Positions 18,290 to 27,540 of a stretch of 64,000 nt of DNA are shown here, piece after piece. This stretch comes from Hahellaceae bacterium (GTDB lineage Bacteria > Pseudomonadota > Gammaproteobacteria > Pseudomonadales > Oleiphilaceae): NCBI GenBank assembly GCA_016744695.1, contig JADGDV010000010.1, positions 1 to 64,000 of the forward strand. Reading direction: 5' to 3'. The notes under the pieces are model-generated. The model was not told where the DNA came from and made no database searches. It was given only the letters and a program-made list of their open reading frames with translations. Within the stretch, counting starts at the first letter, position 1, and every line of letters starts with the position of its first letter. The position numbers were made by a program, and so were the translations under genes.

Positions 18290-19006
18290 ATGATGAAACG
18301 AAATAGCGATATAGGTCAGCCTCAGCAACTTACTTTACCCGTTAAGCTTAGGCAAGACTTCACTTTTGATAATTTTCTTGGTGCGGCGAATACTAAGAAT
18401 AGTCATATTCTTAGTCATGCATTGAGTAATGAAGAAGCTTTCATTTATCTTTGTGGCGAGCAGGGAAGTGGTAAAACGCATTTGTTGAATGCGTGCTGCA
18501 ATATATTGGAAGCCAAGCACAAACGTGTAATGTTTATATCTTTAAAAGAATTGGATGGTTTGAGTTCAAATTTGTTTGATGAGCTTGAAATGTTTGACGC
18601 GGTTATTCTTGATGATATTGATACCTTGTTTGAAAACTCCGAAACTGAAGTGGCTTTGTTTGATCTGTATAACCGTTTAAAACTAGCCGAAAAAATGCTT
18701 ATCGTTTCGGCCGCAGGCCCTGTTGCTAATCAATGCATTATATTAGCAGATTTGAGATCTCGCCTTGGGGCAGGTTTGTTATTGCAGTTATTACGCTTAA
18801 CCGACGATGAAAAAATGCATGCTTTACAGTCTCGAGCTCAAGAAAAAGGTTTTTTCTTAGGCGATGATGTCGCGGCTTATGTTATGAAAAGAAGTGGTCG
18901 CAATTTGGGTGAGTTATTTAATGTATTAGATACATTAGATGATGCATCGCTCAGTGCAAAACGACGATTAACTGTTCCATTTGTGAAGACCGTTTTGGGC
19001 TGGTAG
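18290..19006 (+). CDS. hda: DnaA regulatory inactivator Hda
   Basis: The 238-residue protein is DnaA-like without the DNA-binding domain. The N-terminal clamp-binding motif QLTLPVKL is present at about residues 12-18. The AAA+ domain carries the P-loop CGEQGSGKTHLL near residue 57, DAVILDDIDTLF (Walker B) near 105 and the sensor/arginine region DLRSRLGAGLL. Hda bound to the DNA sliding clamp stimulates ATP hydrolysis by DnaA and prevents re-initiation. It begins immediately after the previous stop; the second ATG (18293) is an equally good start. Gene order matches Pseudomonas. Confidence 0.94.
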   Translation: MMKRNSDIGQPQQLTLPVKLRQDFTFDNFLGAANTKNSHILSHALSNEEAFIYLCGEQGSGKTHLLNACCNILEAKHKRVMFISLKELDGLSSNLFDELEMFDAVILDDIDTLFENSETEVALFDLYNRLKLAEKMLIVSAAGPVANQCIILADLRSRLGAGLLLQLLRLTDDEKMHALQSRAQEKGFFLGDDVAAYVMKRSGRNLGELFNVLDTLDDASLSAKRRLTVPFVKTVLGW

Positions 19007-19065
19007 AACTGGTTACAACTTGAGTGCATCTTGACTAAAATAATATTTTTAAAACTGGGGGAATC

Positions 19066-19857
19066 ATGAAACGCGTTGTATTTAACTTAAAAGGTGGGGT
19101 AGGGAAATCTAGCATTACCTGTAATCTAGCTGCTATTAGTGCTGCTGAAGGTTTGCGAACATTAGTTGTTGATCTAGACCCTCAAGGCAATTCAAGTCAG
19201 TATTTATTAGGCAAGCCTACCGCTGAATTGAAAGATACGGTAGGAGACCTTTTTGAACAGACGGTCGCTTTTAATATATTCAATAAAAAGCCTGAAGACT
19301 TTGTTCATGCCACCCCATTTAGTGGTCTGTATGTTTTGCCTTCTAGCCCCGAGCTTGATTACCTTGAGCGTAAGTTGGAAGCGAAGCATAAAATTTATAA
19401 ATTAAGAGATGCTTTAAGTAAGCTCGGTGAAACATTTGACCGGATTTATATCGATACGGCGCCTGCTCTAAATTTTTATACTCGATCAGCATTAATAGCT
19501 GCTGATCGTTGTTTAATTCCTTTTGATTGTGATGACTTCTCTCGCCAAGCGCTATATCAGATTTTTGGTGAAATTCAGGATCTTCAAGAAGACCATAACC
19601 CTAATCTTACTATCGAAGGTATTGTTGCAAATCAGTTTCAGCCAAGGGCTACATTACCTAGGCAGTTAATTAATGAACTGCTTGAAGAGCAGATGCCGGT
19701 GTTACCGGTTTATCTTTCGTCGTCTATTAAGATGAAAGAGTCTCATCAGGCTAAAAAACCACTTATTCACTTTGCGCCGAAGCACAATTTAACGAAACAA
19801 TTTGTTGATTTGCATAAGGTATTGAACGGTGAAGAAGTAGCGGTAGAAGCGCTTTAG
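19066..19857 (+). CDS. ParA/MinD-type ATPase, orphan
   Basis: The 263-residue protein starts at an ATG with GGGGGAA upstream. It has the deviant Walker A motif KGGVGKSSITCNLA near the N-terminus, LVVDLDPQGNSSQYLLG (Walker A'), and IYIDTAPALNFYTRSAL (Walker B region). It belongs to the ParA family of chromosome- or cargo-positioning ATPases. No parB, parS-like sequence or minC/E gene is adjacent, so the cargo is unknown. It stands 59 bases after hda on the same strand and is followed by a hairpin, then a c-di-GMP regulatory gene. A role in chromosome or polar protein placement is only a guess. Confidence 0.88.
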   Translation: MKRVVFNLKGGVGKSSITCNLAAISAAEGLRTLVVDLDPQGNSSQYLLGKPTAELKDTVGDLFEQTVAFNIFNKKPEDFVHATPFSGLYVLPSSPELDYLERKLEAKHKIYKLRDALSKLGETFDRIYIDTAPALNFYTRSALIAADRCLIPFDCDDFSRQALYQIFGEIQDLQEDHNPNLTIEGIVANQFQPRATLPRQLINELLEEQMPVLPVYLSSSIKMKESHQAKKPLIHFAPKHNLTKQFVDLHKVLNGEEVAVEAL

Positions 19858-19893
19858 TTCGCTAGAAGCTTACACCACACACTATTTTCCCAA

Positions 19894-19917
19894 AAGAAGC
19901 GACTCTGTTCGCTTCTT
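19894..19917. terminator. Hairpin after parA-like gene, weak terminator
   Basis: AAGAAGCG and CGCTTCTT form an 8-bp stem with an 8-base loop, 37 bases after the parA-like stop. The downstream sequence is ATCTAAAA, with no T run, so termination would be weak. Confidence 0.4.
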
Positions 19918-19954
19918 ATCTAAAATAGAGTTGAACCTTGGCCCGTAAAGGCTA

Positions 19955-19970
19955 TGCTTAAATTTAAGCA
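19955..19970. promoter_or_regulatory. 16-bp perfect palindrome before the response-regulator/GGDEF/EAL gene
   Basis: TGCTTAAATTTAAGCA is a perfect 16-bp palindrome ending 23 bases before the GTG start at 19994. Its position in the leader or promoter suggests an operator. No cognate regulator can be named. Confidence 0.4.
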
Positions 19971-19993
19971 GTGTCTTATCTGGAAACCTTTTT

Positions 19994-22369
19994 GTGCTAT
20001 TAGTTTTAACAAATCATATTCAACGCTATCAAGACTTAATTGATCAGCTTCATGAACAAAAATTGTCTTTGGTTGTGTTTGAAACTGTACCTGAAGTTCA
20101 GCATTGGCTTGAAGTTAATCATGAGCCGACAGGCTTGTTGATTGATTGTTCTAATTCATTGTTTGAAGCTTTTTTAGTTAGATTCTCATTACAATATACC
20201 GATACACCCACCTTATTATTGCTAGATCAATCTCATGTTCAATTGCAGTTGAGGCTTCGTGCCTTTATTGATCAGGTTGCAGTGAGAAAACAGGATCAGG
20301 GGCAAGGGCGTATATTATTTGTTGATGATTCAAAAACAGTGCGAATGCTCTATCGCCGGGAGCTTGAATTAGATGGGTTTTATGTAGATTTAGCTGAAAG
20401 TGCAGAGCAGGGATTTGAGTTAGCCCTCACAGGGCAATATGATCTGGCAATTATTGATTACTTTATGCCAGGGGATAACGGCGCTGAATTATGCCGCCTC
20501 TTAGGCGCCAAGGATGAAACTTCAGATTTGGTTCGTGCTATTCTCACTGCACAATATGACCCTGATATTGTAAATGAATGTCTCGAAGCGGGCGCCAGAG
20601 AGTGCATGTTTAAAAACGAGTCTACCGATTTATTTATCTCTCGTGTAAGAGCCTTATATAGATCTGTGCAACGAAAAATTCAGGTAGATAAAGAGAGAAG
20701 TCGTTTGATTGGGCTTTTGCACTCTGTTCCCGAAGGGGTTTACGGCGTTACACCTAATGGAACGATACAGTTTGTAAACCCTGCCACGATAAAGCTATTA
20801 GGGCGCAGTGTGGTTGAGTTACTCGGAGAGCGTCCTCATAAGTTTATACACCCGGTTGATACGGGTGGAAAACCGACCTCAGAAGAATTTTGTTTCTTAC
20901 AACAAGCCTACATGCTTAAAGATGAGTTGCGAGAGTGGCGTACATTATTTTCTCATGCTGATGGTTCGTTGTTTCCTGTTGAGTGTAATGTAACGCCTTT
21001 GGGTGGGGAAGGAAGTAATGAAGGTTCAGTTGTTGTGTTTAGGGATATCTCTGAGCAGCAGCGTTTAGAGCAAAACTGGCAATGGCAGCTTAGTCATGAT
21101 CACCTTACGGGGTTATTAAATCGTAGTGCATTTGAGGATCTTCTCGCGAGGGAGTTAAGCCATCTTAAGCGTTTTAAAGAACCGTCTTTATTGTTATTTA
21201 TTGATTTAGACAAATTTAAGCAGATTAATGACGAACTAGGTCATGCCGCCGGTGATCAGCTGCTGATAACACTCGCAGAGCAGCTTAAAACAAACGCACG
21301 AGAAACCGACCAGTTGGCTAGGCTTGCTGGGGATGAATTTACGATACTATTGAGCAGTATAAAAAATGAAAATATTGCTGATTTGGCAGAAAAGTATAGA
21401 CAGCTATTTGAGCAGGCCAGCTTAGATTGGGAAGGAAAACAATACCAAATTACAGGGTCAGTCGGGGCTGTTTTACTTGATGAAAGATCTGGTTCATTAA
21501 CCGAAATGTTAGCAAAGGCTGATGCTGCATGTCAGCAAGCTAAGCAGAAAGGCCGTAATCAATGGGCGCTTTATTCCGAGGATACTGAGTTACCGTCTAT
21601 TCAGGGTAACTGGCATGAGCGTTTAACGTACGCGATTAAAGAAAACTTATTCATCATGTTACAACAGCCCGTGTTTACTGCGAATGCACCGGTTGGTAAG
21701 GAACGGACCTTGATGGGTTATGAGTGCTTTTCAAGGCTAAAAGAAGGGAATAGCTTAGTTACACCGTCTTTGTTTATGTCCAATGCACTTCGATGTGGTG
21801 TGACCTCTGAAATTGATCAACTTTTGTTGATATTGCTAATTAATCACTGCAAGCAAGCTCGAATCTTAAAGGCTATACCTGCAGAACTGAATTGGTATTC
21901 GATCAACTTGTCTATTGAAACATTAGCGGATGATGATTTTAGAGAAACGCTTTTAGATAAGTGGAAGCACTCAGGTTTGGCTGCATCATATTTAATGATT
22001 GAGATTAGTGAAGCTGAGTTATTTAAACTACCAGAGTGGAAAAAATGTCTTCAACAACTTAAAAAGCAAGGTTTCCGCATTGCATTGGATCACTTTGGAA
22101 TGAATACAAATTCGATACTCAATTTGGCAAACATGCCTATTGATGTGATTAAATTAGATACTTCCTTAACACGCACTCTGGCCACAGACCTTGCTCGCAG
22201 AAACTTAATTGATGCCATTGTCGCAACTGCAAGGCAGTGCAATATTCAGGTGGTTGCATGCCATATGGAGACCGCCGTTGAGTTGGACCTTGTTCAAGCT
22301 AGGGATGTTGACTTTGTTCAAGGTTTTTACTTAGGTAAGCCTGATCGCTTTTACCCAGTTACTCATTAG
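19994..22369 (+). CDS. Response regulator with PAS, GGDEF and degenerate EAL domains
   Basis: The 791-residue protein starts at a GTG, which places the first beta strand LLVLTN of a receiver-like fold at the N-terminus. Domains: degenerate receiver-like region (1-95), true receiver (about 105-225, RILFVDDSKTVRMLYRREL and phosphoacceptor in AIIDYFMPGDNG), PAS (about 240-355), GGDEF (about 360-520, ARLAGDEFTILL, where A replaces the first G) and EAL (about 535-790). In the EAL domain the signature is YECFSRL, and the metal pair is DHFG instead of DDFG, while N, E, K and Q positions (INLSIE, EISEAE, VIKLD, VQGFY) remain. It is probably a phospho-controlled c-di-GMP synthase or sensor with impaired hydrolysis. 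It converges on the DUF3549 gene with overlapping ends. Confidence 0.9.
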   Translation: MLLVLTNHIQRYQDLIDQLHEQKLSLVVFETVPEVQHWLEVNHEPTGLLIDCSNSLFEAFLVRFSLQYTDTPTLLLLDQSHVQLQLRLRAFIDQVAVRKQDQGQGRILFVDDSKTVRMLYRRELELDGFYVDLAESAEQGFELALTGQYDLAIIDYFMPGDNGAELCRLLGAKDETSDLVRAILTAQYDPDIVNECLEAGARECMFKNESTDLFISRVRALYRSVQRKIQVDKERSRLIGLLHSVPEGVYGVTPNGTIQFVNPATIKLLGRSVVELLGERPHKFIHPVDTGGKPTSEEFCFLQQAYMLKDELREWRTLFSHADGSLFPVECNVTPLGGEGSNEGSVVVFRDISEQQRLEQNWQWQLSHDHLTGLLNRSAFEDLLARELSHLKRFKEPSLLLFIDLDKFKQINDELGHAAGDQLLITLAEQLKTNARETDQLARLAGDEFTILLSSIKNENIADLAEKYRQLFEQASLDWEGKQYQITGSVGAVLLDERSGSLTEMLAKADAACQQAKQKGRNQWALYSEDTELPSIQGNWHERLTYAIKENLFIMLQQPVFTANAPVGKERTLMGYECFSRLKEGNSLVTPSLFMSNALRCGVTSEIDQLLLILLINHCKQARILKAIPAELNWYSINLSIETLADDDFRETLLDKWKHSGLAASYLMIEISEAELFKLPEWKKCLQQLKKQGFRIALDHFGMNTNSILNLANMPIDVIKLDTSLTRTLATDLARRNLIDAIVATARQCNIQVVACHMETAVELDLVQARDVDFVQGFYLGKPDRFYPVTH

Positions 22370-23427
22370 CTTCTAATTTGAGTCATAAATCCGCCAATAG
22401 AGCACCCGAGCTTTTCTGATCGCTCTGGGTTACGAAACTGTGCCAGTACGAAAGGGCGCATATCTGGTACAAACATTAGGTCGGCTACTTGCTGGTTAAA
22501 CACTGTTTGCCCATTAGCTAGTGATGCTAGCTTATCAAGATAGACTTTCATTAACTCCCCTTGTTTTAGTGCTGCCCAGCAATGCAAACCAATACTCTGA
22601 AGTATCGCTGCTTGATTTCCGGCCGCCGACGTAAGTACATCATGAATACATTGAATAATCGGCTCGGCTGTTTCTGCTCGAGCAATGGCTGCTGTTCCGC
22701 TACTGAAGAAGCTATCAGGTAAGGTTTTTTCTGATGGATTTGATATGGCTTCGTTAAGTCTTGATGCAATAGTCGTAGCTAAGTGTACTGATATTTTTTT
22801 GTTTTTAAGGAAGTTGCAGAGCGCTTCAAATACGGGGGCATCAACACGGGGTATTGCGTTGGATATAAGTGAATTTATTTGTTTTTCTGATACCCGTTCA
22901 ACAATATCTGCAAAGCCCTGTAAGCCTAGTGATGACCAAGCAATATCTGAATGTTCATTCGATAAATAGTCGCTTACGGCTTGGAACCATGCGGACGGAG
23001 GCTCTGCAAGCATTTTACTGACTTTTGCATGAATGGCGGCCTTTTGTAAATCATCTGGGTCAAACGTATATAGAGAACTTTGGTTTTCTTGTTCTGTCGC
23101 TTCACTTGTTTTTTTTGTAGACAGTATGCCCAGCATAACGAGCAGTTCTTTAATTAATGTGTCCCGTGCAGGTGGAATAATCAAGCCTTGCTCATCTAAG
23201 GGGAGCTTAAAAAACCAAATAGTATGCTGCTGATCTTTACCTGGGTTCCATACAACAAGAGCGAACCAGGCCTGATAAGCAAGAGGCCAGGGGTAGGGTG
23301 TATGACAAGACTCTATAGAATCAAATAACTCATTGCTGATGCTTCGGATACCTCTGCCCATATTAATCCAGCGGTACTTCAAACCAGTTGATTCTAAGAG
23401 GGCGTTCAGTGATGATGGATAGTCCAT
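22366..23427 (-). CDS. DUF3549 family protein
   Basis: The 353-residue cytoplasmic protein begins MDYPSSLNALLESTGLKYRW and has the early block DSIESCHTPYPWPLAYQAWFALVVW that I associate with DUF3549, found in pseudomonads and related gammaproteobacteria. The rest is helical with repeated Leu/Ala-rich segments. No catalytic motif, signal peptide or membrane segment is visible, and no function is known. It converges on the upstream c-di-GMP gene (4-base overlap of ends) and lies 83 bases downstream of the end of the MASE1 gene on the same strand. The family name is from memory and is moderately sure. Confidence 0.7.
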   Translation of the reverse strand: MDYPSSLNALLESTGLKYRWINMGRGIRSISNELFDSIESCHTPYPWPLAYQAWFALVVWNPGKDQQHTIWFFKLPLDEQGLIIPPARDTLIKELLVMLGILSTKKTSEATEQENQSSLYTFDPDDLQKAAIHAKVSKMLAEPPSAWFQAVSDYLSNEHSDIAWSSLGLQGFADIVERVSEKQINSLISNAIPRVDAPVFEALCNFLKNKKISVHLATTIASRLNEAISNPSEKTLPDSFFSSGTAAIARAETAEPIIQCIHDVLTSAAGNQAAILQSIGLHCWAALKQGELMKVYLDKLASLANGQTVFNQQVADLMFVPDMRPFVLAQFRNPERSEKLGCSIGGFMTQIRS

Positions 23428-23510
23428 AAAAGTCTCAAAGTGATTAGTTGTTCAGTCGGTAGGGCGCTATTCTAAAACCTTTACTGATCCTGTCAAAGGT
23501 ATTATTGGCA

Positions 23511-26264
23511 CTAATCTAAGGGTAAGAAAATTTGGTCGCTTTCATTCAGGCGCAAACCTTTGCGAATTTCCTGAAATAATTGAGGCAGTTTATCACTGGG
23601 TAGGGGGGTAGAATATAAGAAGCCTTGCACATAACGACAACCGTTAATCTTTAAAAAGGCCTCTTGCTCTCTGGTTTCGACACCCGTAGCAAAGGTTTTA
23701 ATATTCATTTGCTGGGCGATATTAATTAATGTTTCTGTAATGGTCATATCATTCTGATCATCTGGAATACCCTTAATAAAGGTCCGATCAATTTTAATGA
23801 TATCAATGGGTAGCTTCTTCAGATGACTAAGTGATGAAATACCGGTTCCAAAGCTATCAATGGTTAATGTTAAGCCTAATTGCTTTAATTTTTTGAGTGT
23901 AATAACTGATTCATCAAGTTTGTTGGTGATGGTGTTTTCTTCAATTTCTAATACTAGGCATCGCGGGTTAAAGCGAGTTTCAATTAAAACGCGCTCTATG
24001 GTTTTGACCAGTTGCGGGTGGCTATATTGCCTGTTTGATAGGTTAAGTGTAATTTGTACCGGCGTTTCACTCATTGCTTGTACTGCTTTGCCTTGTAAGC
24101 AAGCGTTTATCAGCGCCCATTCACCGATGGCTAGAAGTTGACCTGTTTGCTCTGCTACATGTAGGAACTCATCAGGAGATAAAAGTCCCTTTTTAGGGTG
24201 CACCCAGCGAAGGAGGCATTCAAGGGCGACGATTTGTCCTGTTTCTATATCGATTATTGGTTGGTAATAAAGCTGAAACTCATGGTTTTTTATAGCCTGT
24301 CGCAACTCTTGCTCTATAGTGAGTTGTCGTTGCATTTCTTCGTTCATATCAGGGCTGTAAAATTGAATGTTATTTCGACCTGCGCTTTTGGCTCTATACA
24401 TTGCCATATCAGCGTTTTTAAGTAAGTCTGTGTAATGAATGCCGTCATTGGGTGAAATGGTTACGCCAATGCTGGAGGTGATTACTAGCTCTCCACCTGG
24501 AAGGGGGATGGGTTCCATAATGGCATCTAATATATTTCTGGCAACGATTTCTGCACCTTCTACACCATTAACATTGGCTAGTAGAACTGCAAATTCATCG
24601 CCTCCTAGCCGTGCAATAGTGTCTTCATCCCGTACACAGGATGTAAGCCGGTTGGCAATTTCTTTTAATAGTTCGTCACCTGCGTCATGACCTAAGGTAT
24701 CGTTTATTCGTTTGAAAAAATCAATATCAAGGTTGATTAAGGCAATGGGGTGTTGATGTCTTATCGCTTGTTTAATGGCTTGGTTGCAGCGATCTTCAAA
24801 TAGTCGTCTATTTGCAGTGCCGGTTAGCATGTCAAAGTGGGCGAGGTTATGAAGCTGGTCTTGGGTGATTCTTATCTCTGTAATATCTTGACCAATGAGT
24901 ATAACTTGAGCTTGCTCTTCATCAGAGTTTGAAATGCGGTTAATATTCCAAAGCATTGTATGTGATGAGCCATCATAAGCATTTGTTTCGCTTTCAAGGT
25001 TTTCTTTGCCTACACCGCTTTCAACGACTTTGGTGATTTTCCAAGCGGTTTCGTCTTGATTGTTTTTAGGCACAAAACAGGCGACATAGTTTTTGCCAAT
25101 TATCTCTTCTCGGCTATAACCAAATAGTTGTTCTGCCGCACTGTTCCACTGCTTAATAGTGTATTTTGAGTCCATTACGATAATGGGGCTGCCGGCGGTT
25201 TCAATGAGTGCTTTATATCTTCGTGAAGAGGTACGGAATGATTTTTCTGCTTGCTTGCGTACATACACTTCATCAATAAGTTCAAGGTTCGCTTCCTGCA
25301 ATTCTTGTGTTCTTTGCAGTACGGTATCTTCAAGCTTGTTAGATGTTTTTTGGCGTTCTTCAAGTAAGGCGCTGACATAGAGTGTGGTGCTGATAATAAT
25401 GGCCAAAAGCACCTCTAGCATAATAAGGTCGTATAAATTTCCTTCTGTAACGCCTAATGAATCTATTGATGTTAATGCGATGAATGATAGTGATAGTGTA
25501 ATGGTAACGGCTAGTGTACAGCCTGGTTGGCTAAACCGTGTTGCAGCCCAAATGGTAAGAGGAAGTACAAAAAAAATACTTTGGATACCCTGAAAAAAAG
25601 CTAAGTAGGTTATTAAGCCTAAGCCAATTGACCAAGCTGTCCATTCTAATAACTTTTCGGTGATATAGCTTAACCCCGGGTATTGATAATGTGACAGTAT
25701 TAAGGGGGTTATTAGTAATATGCCGGATATATCTGCAAGCACAAAAATCAGAAGCATTGACGTAGAGTCAGCGGTTGGCGTTTCAGTAAAAAAATTTGAT
25801 AAGAGAGTAAAAAGAGAGGAGCTAAGAACGGTAACAATGACTGAGCCTAGCAAGAACGCCAGAAGACTAAGGTCTTTATCAAAAGGGTATTTAAACCCTG
25901 TAATACTACTAAAAAAATGATAGATGAGATAAGGCTGAAGTGTATTTATGACGGTAAACGATAGAGTAAGTGCTAAATTATTAATAATTGAACCGGATGA
26001 AAATAGAAAGTCCAGTGCTGATGATGCTAGTGCGCCTGAAAATATACCGAGCAGTGAGCTATGCCCATAAATGAATATCATCGCCAGTGAAAATCCGGCA
26101 GGTAGCCAAATAGGTGAGATAGGCGAGTCAAAGATGGTAATTTGAACGGATAGGCGTGCGAGTATAAGGTAGATAGCGAAGATCGATATCATCCTTAGAG
26201 GGTGTTCTTTTATAGGTGAAAGCCAATTAGGCTTTGGTTGCTCGGAATGTTTACCGATAGCCAT
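23511..26264 (-). CDS. MASE1-PAS-GGDEF-EAL membrane c-di-GMP enzyme
   Basis: The 917-residue protein has an N-terminal MASE1 sensor of about eight membrane segments (residues 22-300, with the hallmark SPIWLPAGFSLAMIF), a short coiled coil (310-345), PAS (about 345-465, IETAGSPIIVMDSKYTI), GGDEF (about 475-640, ARLGGDEFAVLL) and EAL (about 655-905). GGDEF looks intact. In EAL the signature is ECLLRW; the Asn, Glu, Lys, second Glu and Gln positions are kept (LNLSN, EIEENT, IIKID, GVETREQ, VQGFLYS), but the metal pair is DSFG rather than DDFG. Net activity therefore leans toward c-di-GMP synthesis, by inference. It is monocistronic or leads into DUF3549. Confidence 0.9.
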   Translation of the reverse strand: MAIGKHSEQPKPNWLSPIKEHPLRMISIFAIYLILARLSVQITIFDSPISPIWLPAGFSLAMIFIYGHSSLLGIFSGALASSALDFLFSSGSIINNLALTLSFTVINTLQPYLIYHFFSSITGFKYPFDKDLSLLAFLLGSVIVTVLSSSLFTLLSNFFTETPTADSTSMLLIFVLADISGILLITPLILSHYQYPGLSYITEKLLEWTAWSIGLGLITYLAFFQGIQSIFFVLPLTIWAATRFSQPGCTLAVTITLSLSFIALTSIDSLGVTEGNLYDLIMLEVLLAIIISTTLYVSALLEERQKTSNKLEDTVLQRTQELQEANLELIDEVYVRKQAEKSFRTSSRRYKALIETAGSPIIVMDSKYTIKQWNSAAEQLFGYSREEIIGKNYVACFVPKNNQDETAWKITKVVESGVGKENLESETNAYDGSSHTMLWNINRISNSDEEQAQVILIGQDITEIRITQDQLHNLAHFDMLTGTANRRLFEDRCNQAIKQAIRHQHPIALINLDIDFFKRINDTLGHDAGDELLKEIANRLTSCVRDEDTIARLGGDEFAVLLANVNGVEGAEIVARNILDAIMEPIPLPGGELVITSSIGVTISPNDGIHYTDLLKNADMAMYRAKSAGRNNIQFYSPDMNEEMQRQLTIEQELRQAIKNHEFQLYYQPIIDIETGQIVALECLLRWVHPKKGLLSPDEFLHVAEQTGQLLAIGEWALINACLQGKAVQAMSETPVQITLNLSNRQYSHPQLVKTIERVLIETRFNPRCLVLEIEENTITNKLDESVITLKKLKQLGLTLTIDSFGTGISSLSHLKKLPIDIIKIDRTFIKGIPDDQNDMTITETLINIAQQMNIKTFATGVETREQEAFLKINGCRYVQGFLYSTPLPSDKLPQLFQEIRKGLRLNESDQIFLPLD

Positions 26265-26414
26265 CTGTTATTGCATCCACTGCATATAATTTTTATAGTC
26301 AATATAACGTTCTATCAATGTCACTTAATGTCCAGTCTAATCTGAAATACAATGTAGTCGTGAAACCAAATGTTTTGATATGTTACATTGTGTAATATCT
26401 AATAGGGCTATGGT

Positions 26415-27251
26415 TTAAAGCGAAAATCTCATTGATAAATCAATGGCTTTACAGTCTTTTGTTAACGCGCCTATTGAAATGTAATCAACGCCTGTTTCTG
26501 CGATAGGCACTAGGGTTTGATCGTTAATGCCACCAGATGCTTCAAGTTTTGCTCTTCCTGCTGATAAGCTAACCGAGTTGATTAACGCTTTATTGTCGAA
26601 GTTATCTAACATAATAATATCAGCACGAGCATTGAGCGCTTGTTCGAGCTCATTCATACTTTCAACTTCAACTTCAACGGGTTTTCCAGGTGCTATTTCA
26701 TGCGCTCTTGTGATGGCTTTTTTGATGGACCCACACGCCATAATATGATTTTCTTTTATTAGAAATGCATCGTATAGGCCTATGCGATGATTATGACAGC
26801 CTCCGCACTTGACTGCGTATTTTTGCGCGCGCCTTAAACCTGGGATGGTTTTGCGTGTATCGAGTAGTTTAACTTTTGTGTGGGAAACCAGTTCTGCGTA
26901 CTCTCGGCATAAGGTTGCTGTGCCGGATAAGGTCTGTAGAAAATTAAGTGCAGCCCTTTCTCCGGTTAACAAACCTCTAGCAGGCCCTTCAAGTGAAAAG
27001 AGCGTGGTATTTGCCTGAACCCGGTCTCCTTCCTTAATATGCCAGACTACTTTAATTCGCTTATCAACTTGTCTAAATACTTCGTTAACCCATTGAGAGC
27101 CACAGATAACACTGTCTTCTCTGGTTATCACGTGTGCTTTCGCTAGGGTGTCTTCAGGAATTAACTGAGCAGTAATATCTCCACTACCGATATCTTCTGC
27201 TAGTGCATCAATCACATTTTTTAGAATGACAGAGTCTAAATCGTTGGTCAT
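26415..27251 (-). CDS. nadC: Nicotinate-nucleotide pyrophosphorylase (carboxylating)
   Basis: The 278-residue protein has the full quinolinate phosphoribosyltransferase pattern: [15 protein letters not shown] at the N-terminus, [57 protein letters not shown], and IMLDNFDNK with EASGGIN at the C-terminal phosphate site. It converts quinolinate and PRPP to nicotinate mononucleotide in NAD synthesis. It is divergent from the DUF1631 gene, and in related genomes nadC, DUF1631 and ampD are commonly neighbours. Confidence 0.97.
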   Translation of the reverse strand: MTNDLDSVILKNVIDALAEDIGSGDITAQLIPEDTLAKAHVITREDSVICGSQWVNEVFRQVDKRIKVVWHIKEGDRVQANTTLFSLEGPARGLLTGERAALNFLQTLSGTATLCREYAELVSHTKVKLLDTRKTIPGLRRAQKYAVKCGGCHNHRIGLYDAFLIKENHIMACGSIKKAITRAHEIAPGKPVEVEVESMNELEQALNARADIIMLDNFDNKALINSVSLSAGRAKLEASGGINDQTLVPIAETGVDYISIGALTKDCKAIDLSMRFSL

Positions 27252-27422
27252 AAGGCGTTATCTGGTCTATTTATTAAGGTACTTAAATTAAAAACTAAGG
27301 TCTATTTTGAAGACAAAGGCATTATAAAGAGTTCTCAAATCAATGCTAACTATTATTTAAAAGGAGTGTGACAACAAAAAAATGACACTTATGATTATAG
27401 ATAATGTGAGCTGCTTCTCGTA

Positions 27423-27448
27423 GTGACACTTCGTGACATTTGGTGACA
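27423..27448. promoter_or_regulatory. Three GTGACA direct repeats at an exact 10-bp period
   Basis: GTGACACTTC, GTGACATTTG and GTGACACAGA follow one another without a gap at 27423, 27433 and 27443. Two further copies of the core lie upstream (GTGACA at 27368, ATGACA at 27382). The 10-bp phase puts all three on one DNA face, as in direct-repeat operators of some response regulators. The spacer lies between nadC and the DUF1631 gene, about 90 bases before the latter. Confidence 0.5.
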
Positions 27449-27540
27449 CAGACAGTCTATAAAAGATTGAATATAAATGGAAAGATGGTTTTGTAAATAA
27501 CGTCAAATACCTAGATCGCTACTTTATTAATGAAGAGATT

